A stretch of DNA of 12,286 bases from NCBI GenBank assembly GCA_020848855.1, contig JADLHH010000126.1, positions 1 to 12,286 on the forward strand. The letters run 5' to 3'. A program made the position numbers and the translations under genes. The DNA comes from Anaerolineae bacterium (GTDB lineage Bacteria > Chloroflexota > Anaerolineae > Aggregatilineales > Phototrophicaceae). This document shows, piece by piece, positions 8,028-12,286 of this stretch. The stretch's first letter is position 1, and each line of letters starts with the position of its first letter. The notes beneath the pieces were generated by a model, which saw only the letters and a program-made list of their open reading frames with translations, searched no databases and was not told the DNA's origin.

Positions 8028-8382
8028 CAATCGTCGTCGGCTCGAAGGGCGAGTCGTCAGCAACAAGATGGACAAGACGGTGGTGGTCGCCATCGAACGG
8101 CGTAAGATGCACCCCATCTACAAAAAGGTCGTGCGCACGACCAAGACGATCATGGCGCACGACGAGAGCAACGCGCTGGAGATTGGCGCGCTGGTGCGCG
8201 TGGTCGAAAGCAAGCCGCTCAGCCGCCGCAAGCGCTGGGTGGTCGAAGCGGTGCTGCAGGCGGAAGCCGCGCCTGTTCTGGAAACCCTGCCCGATGAAGA
8301 AGGGTTGATAGGCGGCGCTGCCGAGAGCGACGACGAAGTCGAGACTGACGACGCCGAAGCTGGTGAAGGGGACGAGGAATAA
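8020..8382 (+). CDS. rpsQ: 30S ribosomal protein S17 with acidic C-terminal extension
   Basis: S17 is a primary 16S rRNA binding protein of the 30S body with an OB fold. The product has 120 residues against 84 in E. coli. The normal core covers about residues 1-80: [20 protein letters not shown], then [39 protein letters not shown]. After Arg72 there is no basic residue, and residues 92-120 contain 15 Asp or Glu out of 29. The reading frame is clean to TAA at 8380-8382, so the tail is not an assembly scar at the stop. GGAGG (8010-8014) lies 5 nt before ATG 8020, inside rpmC, with which the gene overlaps by 8 nt. The stop overlaps the rplN ATG by one base (TAATG). Confidence 0.97.
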   Translation: MPNNRRRLEGRVVSNKMDKTVVVAIERRKMHPIYKKVVRTTKTIMAHDESNALEIGALVRVVESKPLSRRKRWVVEAVLQAEAAPVLETLPDEEGLIGGAAESDDEVETDDAEAGEGDEE

Positions 8383-8753
8383 TGATCCAGAACGAATCTC
8401 GTCTGAAAGTAGCGGATAACACCGGCGCGCAGGAACTGCTGGTGATCCGGGTGCTGGGCGGCTCGTTCCGGTACTATGGCGGCATCGGCGACATCGTGAT
8501 CGCCACCGTCAAGTCGGCGACGCCGCAGGGCAGTGTGAAGAAAAGCGACGTGGTCAAGGCGGTAGTCGTGCGCGTGGCGAAGGAATACCGCCGCGACGAC
8601 GGCTCGTACATCCGGTTCGACGACAACGCCGCCGTGATCCTGAGCGATGATTTGCAGAATCCACGCGGCACGCGCGTTTTCGGACCGGTCGCCCGTGAAC
8701 TGCGCGACCGGGGCTTTCTGAAAATCGTGTCGCTCGCGCCGGAAACCCTGTAG
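8382..8753 (+). CDS. rplN: 50S ribosomal protein L14
   Basis: L14 lies on the 50S interface, pairs with L19 and is the binding site of the silencing factor RsfS in bacteria that have it. The product has 123 residues, the standard length. It begins [20 protein letters not shown] and contains [16 protein letters not shown], then [16 protein letters not shown] and [19 protein letters not shown], ending in [10 protein letters not shown]. The ATG shares its A with the rpsQ stop (TAATG). The likely ribosome binding site is AAGGGGA (8366-8372), 9 nt upstream, inside the codons for the acidic tail of S17. Translation is almost certainly coupled to rpsQ. Confidence 0.98.
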   Translation: MIQNESRLKVADNTGAQELLVIRVLGGSFRYYGGIGDIVIATVKSATPQGSVKKSDVVKAVVVRVAKEYRRDDGSYIRFDDNAAVILSDDLQNPRGTRVFGPVARELRDRGFLKIVSLAPETL

Positions 8754-8770
8754 GTAGTGGAGGGGTTGAG

Positions 8771-9094
8771 ATGCAACGAGTAAAGAAGGGCGATACGGTC
8801 GAAGTGATCGCCGGGAAAGACCTCGGCGCGCGCGGGGAAGTACTCTCCGTGCTGCCGAAGGAAGACCGCGTGGTCGTGGAGCGGGTGAACATTCTGAAGC
8901 GCCATCGCAAGGCGCGTCAGTCTGGTAGCCAGCAAATTCCGGCGCAGATCGTCGAGTTCGAGGGACCGATTCATCTCTCGAACGTGATGATAGTCTGCCC
9001 ATCATGCGGCAAGAAGACGCGCGTGGGCTTCCGCGTCCGCGACGACGGCTTCAAGGTTCGCGTTTGCAAGCAGTGCGATAAAGACATCGAGTAA
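8771..9094 (+). CDS. rplX: 50S ribosomal protein L24, zinc-ribbon type
   Basis: L24 starts 50S assembly by binding the 5' end of 23S rRNA. The product has 107 residues. The KOW part is visible as [20 protein letters not shown], followed by [12 protein letters not shown]. The C-terminal part carries four cysteines, Cys76-x2-Cys79 (CPSC) and Cys99-x2-Cys102 (CKQC), which probably form a zinc ribbon; this form is common in the family, although E. coli lacks it. ATG 8771 has TGGAGGGG (8758-8765) at 5-nt spacing. It lies 17 nt after rplN and 5 nt before rplE. Confidence 0.97.
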   Translation: MQRVKKGDTVEVIAGKDLGARGEVLSVLPKEDRVVVERVNILKRHRKARQSGSQQIPAQIVEFEGPIHLSNVMIVCPSCGKKTRVGFRVRDDGFKVRVCKQCDKDIE

Positions 9095-9099
9095 GCATC

Positions 9100-9648
9100 A
9101 TGCCAAAGTATGACATCCAGAAGCGGTATGTAGAACAGGTCATGCCGGCGCTCATCAACGAGTTCGGCTATGACAACGTGATGCAGGTTCCGCGCGTCGA
9201 AAAGATCGTGCTGAACATCGGTGTCGGTGAAGCGATTGACAACCCGAAGTCGCTGGACGGCGCGGTTTCTGACCTGCGGGCGATCACCGGGCAGCAGCCG
9301 GTGATCAACAAGGCGAAGAAAAGCGTCGCGGCGTTCAAGCTGCGTGAAGGTCGCGCCATCGGCACGAAAGTGACGCTGCGCGGCGTGCGCATGTGGGCGC
9401 TGCTCGACCGGCTGATCAACATTGCGCTGCCGCGTATCCGCGACTTTCGCGGTGTGTCGCCGGATACGTTCGACGGGCGCGGGAACTACACTATCGGGCT
9501 GCGCGAACAGCTCGCGTTCCCGGACATTCAGTACGACAAGATCGACAAAGTGCGCGGGATGGAAATTACGATTGTGACCAGCGCCAAGACCGACGAGGAA
9601 GGGCGACGCCTGCTGCGGCTGCTGGGTATGCCTTTCCAGGAAAGGTAA
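9100..9648 (+). CDS. rplE: 50S ribosomal protein L5
   Basis: L5 binds 5S rRNA, contacts P-site tRNA and forms a bridge to S13. The product has 182 residues, near the usual 179-180. Signatures are the N-terminal [20 protein letters not shown] and [13 protein letters not shown], the central [20 protein letters not shown], the segment [16 protein letters not shown] and [11 protein letters not shown], and [17 protein letters not shown] with [13 protein letters not shown] at the end. ATG 9100 is right by homology but has no clear Shine-Dalgarno sequence; only GAGTAAG, which includes the rplX stop, lies upstream. With a gap of just 5 nt, ribosomes leaving rplX probably reinitiate here. Confidence 0.98.
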   Translation: MPKYDIQKRYVEQVMPALINEFGYDNVMQVPRVEKIVLNIGVGEAIDNPKSLDGAVSDLRAITGQQPVINKAKKSVAAFKLREGRAIGTKVTLRGVRMWALLDRLINIALPRIRDFRGVSPDTFDGRGNYTIGLREQLAFPDIQYDKIDKVRGMEITIVTSAKTDEEGRRLLRLLGMPFQER

Positions 9649-9654
9649 GAGGAT

Positions 9655-9861
9655 ATGGCAAAACGATCCATGACGGCTCGTGAAACTCGCCGGAAGTATA
9701 AGGTGCGCGTTCGCAACCGCTGCCAGTACGTAGACCCGAATTCGGGCAAGGTTTGTGGACGCCCGCGGGGCTACATGCGCCGGTTTGGTCTGTGCCGCAT
9801 TCATTTCCGCGAACTGGCGCTCAAGGGGCAAATCCCCGGCGTTGTCAAGTCGAGCTGGTAG
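9655..9861 (+). CDS. rpsN: 30S ribosomal protein S14 (zinc type) with altered zinc site
   Basis: S14 is a late-binding 30S head protein near S3 and S10. This is the short type, which normally has about 61 residues and a C-x2-C-x12-C-x2-C zinc site. Here it has 68 residues. Cys23 and Cys34 are 10 residues apart instead of 2 because of an 8-residue insertion (in [10 protein letters not shown]). The x12 spacing to Cys47 is normal, and the last ligand is His50 (CRIH, where the family usually has CRIC). The rest is standard: [20 protein letters not shown] at the start and [18 protein letters not shown] at the end. A C3H site could still bind zinc. The gene is intact, with AGGAAAGG (9638-9645) 9 nt upstream. 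Its place between rplE and rpsH is canonical. Confidence 0.96.
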   Translation: MAKRSMTARETRRKYKVRVRNRCQYVDPNSGKVCGRPRGYMRRFGLCRIHFRELALKGQIPGVVKSSW

Positions 9862-9881
9862 TCAGAGAACGGAAGGGGAGC

Positions 9882-10286
9882 ATGACGAGCGATCCCATTG
9901 CAGATATGCTGACGCGCATTCGGAATGCGCTGATGGTGGGTAAACCCACCTGCGAGATTCCTACCTCGAAGATCAAGGTGGAAATTGCTCGCATTTTGAA
10001 GGAAGAAGGATACATCGAAGACTACAGTGTCGGCGATGAAAAGCCTTTTTCGTGGATAACGATTAAGCTGAAATATCACGGCGCGCGCCGCGACCGTAAG
10101 CCGGTCATCTCGAACATTCAGCGCGTCAGCAAGCCCGGTCGCCGCGTGTATCGCGGTCGGGCAGACCTGCCGCGCCCGATGAGCGGTATCGGCATCGCCA
10201 TCGTCACGACTCCCAAAGGTGTTATGACGGCTCAGCAGGCGCGCCGCGAGCAGGTTGGCGGCGAAGTGCTGTGCTATGTGTGGTAG
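9882..10286 (+). CDS. rpsH: 30S ribosomal protein S8
   Basis: S8 is a primary 16S rRNA binding protein of the 30S platform; in E. coli it also represses the spc operon by binding mRNA at the rplE start. The product has 134 residues. It begins [18 protein letters not shown] after the Met, contains [20 protein letters not shown], then [16 protein letters not shown] and the C-terminal RNA-binding part [12 protein letters not shown] with GGEVLCYVW. The frame is open back to 9753 inside rpsN, but homology and the purine-rich GGAAGGGGAG (9871-9880) place the start at ATG 9882. I did not find an obvious copy of the S8 rRNA target near rplE, although folding was not computed. Confidence 0.98.
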   Translation: MTSDPIADMLTRIRNALMVGKPTCEIPTSKIKVEIARILKEEGYIEDYSVGDEKPFSWITIKLKYHGARRDRKPVISNIQRVSKPGRRVYRGRADLPRPMSGIGIAIVTTPKGVMTAQQARREQVGGEVLCYVW

Positions 10287-10300
10287 GCGAGGGCTAGGCG

Positions 10301-10840
10301 ATGTCGCGTATAGGTAAACAACCGGTTCAAATTCCCGCGAAGGTGACGGCGACCATCGATGGTCAGACGGTCACCATCAAGGGACCGAAGGGTGAACTTC
10401 AGCACATGGTTCACCCGAATATCGCCGTCAAGCAGGAAGATGGCGCTCTGCTGGTCACGCGCCCGGACGACGAGCGCGAAAATCGCGCCCTGCACGGGCT
10501 GACCCGCGCGCTGCTGGCGAACATGGTCACGGGCGTGTCCAACGGGTTCCGCCGCACGCTGTTGATCGAAGGCGTCGGCTACGGCAGTGAACTGCGCGGC
10601 GCAGACCTGGTGATGCGGCTGGGGTACTCGCACGAAATCGTGGTCAACCCGCCGCCGCACGTCTCGTTCTCAACTGAGGAGCGTGGACGGACGATCCATA
10701 TTGACGGGATCGACAAGCAGGTGGTCGGTCAGGTGGCGGCGAATATCCGCGAACTGCGCCCGCCGGAGCCGTATCTGGGCAAGGGCATTCGCTACTCTGA
10801 CGAACAGATCCGCCGCAAAGCGGGTAAGACTGGTAAGTAG
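10301..10840 (+). CDS. rplF: 50S ribosomal protein L6
   Basis: L6 binds 23S rRNA near the GTPase-associated region and the factor-binding stalk base. The product has 179 residues, as expected for its two repeated domains. It begins MSRIGKQPVQIPAKVTATID, then VTIKGPKGEL, and has ALHGLTRALLANMVTGVSNG and LLIEGVGYGSELRG in the middle. The strongly conserved end is RPPEPYLGKGIRYSDEQIRR. GAGGG (10289-10293) lies 7 nt before ATG 10301, and rpsH ends 14 nt upstream. No unusual feature was seen. Confidence 0.98.
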   Translation: MSRIGKQPVQIPAKVTATIDGQTVTIKGPKGELQHMVHPNIAVKQEDGALLVTRPDDERENRALHGLTRALLANMVTGVSNGFRRTLLIEGVGYGSELRGADLVMRLGYSHEIVVNPPPHVSFSTEERGRTIHIDGIDKQVVGQVAANIRELRPPEPYLGKGIRYSDEQIRRKAGKTGK

Positions 10841-10847
10841 GTGACGC

Positions 10848-11225
10848 ATGGCAACCACAAAACAGCTTAAGAAAAAGAGCGCTCAGCTTGCCCGTCGTCA
10901 TCGGCGTATTCGGGCGCACCTGAGCGGCACGGCGGCGCGCCCGCGCCTGAACGTCTTCCGCAGCCTGACCAATATCTACGCGCAGGTGATCGACGACGAA
11001 AGCGGTCACACGCTGGTGTCGGCGTCGACCATCGACAAGGGCGTCGCCGGTCAGCTTGATGGTAAGTCGAAGGTCGAAGCGGCGAAGATCGTCGGGCAGG
11101 TGCTGGCGGAGCGAGCAAAAGCTGCGGGGATCAGCGCTGTCGTGTTCGACCGGGGCGGCTACCGCTATCACGGTCGGGTCGCGGCGCTGGCTGAAGGCGC
11201 ACGTGAAGGCGGACTGAATTTCTAG
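10848..11225 (+). CDS. rplR: 50S ribosomal protein L18
   Basis: L18 brings 5S rRNA to the 50S subunit together with L5. The product has 125 residues. The basic N-terminal arm ([20 protein letters not shown]) is followed by the core: [31 protein letters not shown], then [20 protein letters not shown] and the closing [23 protein letters not shown] 10848 lies 7 nt after the rplF stop. The best ribosome binding site, AGGTGA (10839-10844), overlaps that stop and is only 3 nt from the ATG, so initiation may depend on coupling with rplF. Confidence 0.97.
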   Translation: MATTKQLKKKSAQLARRHRRIRAHLSGTAARPRLNVFRSLTNIYAQVIDDESGHTLVSASTIDKGVAGQLDGKSKVEAAKIVGQVLAERAKAAGISAVVFDRGGYRYHGRVAALAEGAREGGLNF

Positions 11226-11234
11226 GAGCAGCGT

Positions 11235-11828
11235 ATGAAGAACAGACAGCATAGTGATCGTCCGCCGCGCGAATCACGCGATCAACGCGAACCTCGCGAA
11301 GACCGCGAGGAACTGGACGAGCGCGTAATCGATATCAAGCGCGTCGCCAAAGTTATCAAGGGCGGGCGCCGGTTTGCCTTCCGCACGGTCGTCGTGGTGG
11401 GGGATGGCAACGGTCGCGTCGGTATCGGCGTGGGCAAGGCGCGCGCCGTGCCGGACAGCATCCGCAAGGGGACTGACCGCGCGCGCCGGCAGATGAAGAA
11501 GATTTCGCTGGCGGGCACGACTATCCCGCACCCGATCACGGCGGAGTTCGGCGGCGCGAAGGTGCTGCTGAAGCCGGCTGCGCCCGGAACGGGCGTTATC
11601 GCCGGCGGCGGCGTGCGCGCCGTGCTGGAAGCGGTCGGCGTGCGCGACATCCTGACCAAGAGCCAGGGCAGCGCCAACCTGCTGAACGTGGCGATGGCGA
11701 CGCTCACGGCGCTCGAATCGCTGCGCAGCGCGGAAGAAACGGCGGCGATGCGTGGCAAGAGCATCAATGACGTGCGACCCTTCTGGGAGCGCAAGCGCCC
11801 CGAAGAAGCGATCGCGCCGAAGGAGTAG
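11235..11828 (+). CDS. rpsE: 30S ribosomal protein S5 with charged N-terminal extension
   Basis: S5 lies at the back of the 30S subunit by the mRNA entry site and affects decoding accuracy. The product has 197 residues against 167 in E. coli. The core is typical: [20 protein letters not shown] with the spectinomycin-related KGGR loop intact, [20 protein letters not shown], then [20 protein letters not shown] and [20 protein letters not shown]. The extra length is in the first 30 residues, which are almost all hydrophilic and contain five R-E/D-X triplets (residues 12-26), and in a C-terminal tail ([13 protein letters not shown]). ATG 11235 has AGGAG (11224-11228) at 6-nt spacing and there is no later candidate start, so the extension is real. 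Confidence 0.97.
   Translation: MKNRQHSDRPPRESRDQREPREDREELDERVIDIKRVAKVIKGGRRFAFRTVVVVGDGNGRVGIGVGKARAVPDSIRKGTDRARRQMKKISLAGTTIPHPITAEFGGAKVLLKPAAPGTGVIAGGGVRAVLEAVGVRDILTKSQGSANLLNVAMATLTALESLRSAEETAAMRGKSINDVRPFWERKRPEEAIAPKE
11268..11312 (+). repeat. Five tandem 9-bp units inside rpsE
   Basis: CGCGA starts at 11268, 11277, 11286, 11295 and 11304, exactly 9 nt apart, giving five units of the form CGCGA(A/T/G)NNN. They code [12 protein letters not shown] and REE (S5 residues 12-26). The period is a multiple of three, so unit gain or loss keeps the frame. Confidence 0.85.
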
Positions 11829-11835
11829 TTGACTC

Positions 11836-12030
11836 ATGGCGAAGAAAGAAAAACAGCTTAAAGTCACGCTGGTGAAAAGCCCGATTGGCTACGAAAAGAG
11901 CCAGGGCGAAACCGCGCGCGCGCTCGGACTGCGCAAGATGCACGCCAGCGTGATTGTTAAGGACATCCCGTCCGTGCGAGGTATGATCTACAAGATCAAT
12001 CACCTCGTGTCGGTGGAGGAGGTTGGCTGA
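11836..12030 (+). CDS. rpmD: 50S ribosomal protein L30
   Basis: L30 is a small 50S protein present in many but not all bacteria. The product has 64 residues, near the usual 58-62. The family pattern is clear: [20 protein letters not shown], then [20 protein letters not shown] and [17 protein letters not shown] 11836 follows AAGGAG (11820-11825), located in the rpsE end, with a somewhat long 10-nt spacer. Its stop overlaps the rplO start (TGATG). Confidence 0.96.
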   Translation: MAKKEKQLKVTLVKSPIGYEKSQGETARALGLRKMHASVIVKDIPSVRGMIYKINHLVSVEEVG

Positions 12031-12286
12031 TGAAACTGCACGACTTACAGCCGGATCCCGGTTCTCGTAAGAAGAAGACGCGCGTCGGTCGTGGTATTTC
12101 GGCGGGCAAGGGTAAAACTGCCGGTCGCGGTACCAAGGGCGCGGGCGCTCGCGGTTCCAGCGCGCGCAAGGGCGCGTACTTTGAAGGCGGTCAGCTTCCA
12201 CTGGTTCGGCGTCTGCCGTTCAAGCGCGGCTTCACCAACATCTTCCGCACCATTTACCAGGAAGTGAACGTTTCGCGGCTGGATAC
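12030..12286 (+). CDS. rplO: 50S ribosomal protein L15, 3'-truncated by the window edge
   Basis: L15 is a late-assembly 50S protein that contacts several domains of 23S rRNA. The gene starts at ATG 12030, sharing its A with the rpmD stop (TGATG), and is open to the window end: 85 codons plus two bases, somewhat more than half of the usual 145 or so residues. The start is [20 protein letters not shown], then the Gly/Lys/Arg-rich [20 protein letters not shown] that binds rRNA, followed by [26 protein letters not shown] (12015-12022) inside rpmD is a very strong ribosome binding site with a 7-nt spacer. secY usually follows in this operon but is outside the window. Confidence 0.97.
   Translation, partial: MKLHDLQPDPGSRKKKTRVGRGISAGKGKTAGRGTKGAGARGSSARKGAYFEGGQLPLVRRLPFKRGFTNIFRTIYQEVNVSRLD

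Noticed and set aside
9670..9861. Second ATG of rpsN (residue 6) as start
   Set aside because: The family starts MAKxSM, which matches ATG 9655, and that start has a well spaced AGGAAAGG.

Overview
The window is a near-complete stretch of the conserved bacterial translation gene cluster (str tail, S10 and spc regions), with every gene on the + strand. It starts inside fusA (EF-G) and ends inside rplO (L15). The order is fusA(partial)-tuf-rpsJ-rplC-rplD-rplW-rplB-rpsS-rplV-rpsC-rplP-rpmC-rpsQ-rplN-rplX-rplE-rpsN-rpsH-rplF-rplR-rpsE-rpmD-rplO(partial). All 23 genes are recognisable as single-copy housekeeping families. The DNA is fairly GC-rich (about 60% by eye). The protein sequences, especially EF-Tu with its [14 protein letters not shown] segment and [10 protein letters not shown] end, the zinc-type S14 and the four-Cys L24, look like a Chloroflexota (Anaerolineae-type) bacterium. 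That placement is my inference and only moderately certain.

Layout: fusA and tuf (1-2958) are separated by 74 nt holding an imperfect hairpin. An 81-nt gap with a perfect 13-bp hairpin precedes rpsJ. A 169-nt gap between rpsJ and rplC holds a heptamer-repeat element (TCAGC x4, then GCTGA x6) followed by three short hairpins, the last one just upstream of the rplC ribosome binding site. rplC-rplD-rplW-rplB are tightly packed. A second 110-nt gap between rplB and rpsS holds a related heptamer-repeat palindrome. From rpsS to rplO (6065-12286) the genes are almost contiguous: gaps are 1-20 nt, with overlaps at rplP/rpmC (4 nt), rpmC/rpsQ (8 nt), rpsQ/rplN (1 nt) and rpmD/rplO (1 nt). This fits a polycistronic, translationally coupled operon. 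There is no gene-free stretch longer than 169 nt.

Together the genes supply two elongation factors (GTP-driven translocation and aminoacyl-tRNA delivery) plus 21 small- and large-subunit ribosomal proteins. I see no tRNA, rRNA, CRISPR, transposase, phage gene or new enzymatic system.

The points worth a second look are: the two heptamer-repeat elements in the S10 region; an S14 whose zinc site is rearranged to C-x10-C-x12-C-x2-H; a 48-residue end of S17 that lacks basic residues and finishes strongly acidic; a tandem 9-bp repeat coding an (Arg-Glu/Asp-X)5 stretch at the S5 N-terminus; and the hairpins at the tuf-rpsJ-rplC junctions.
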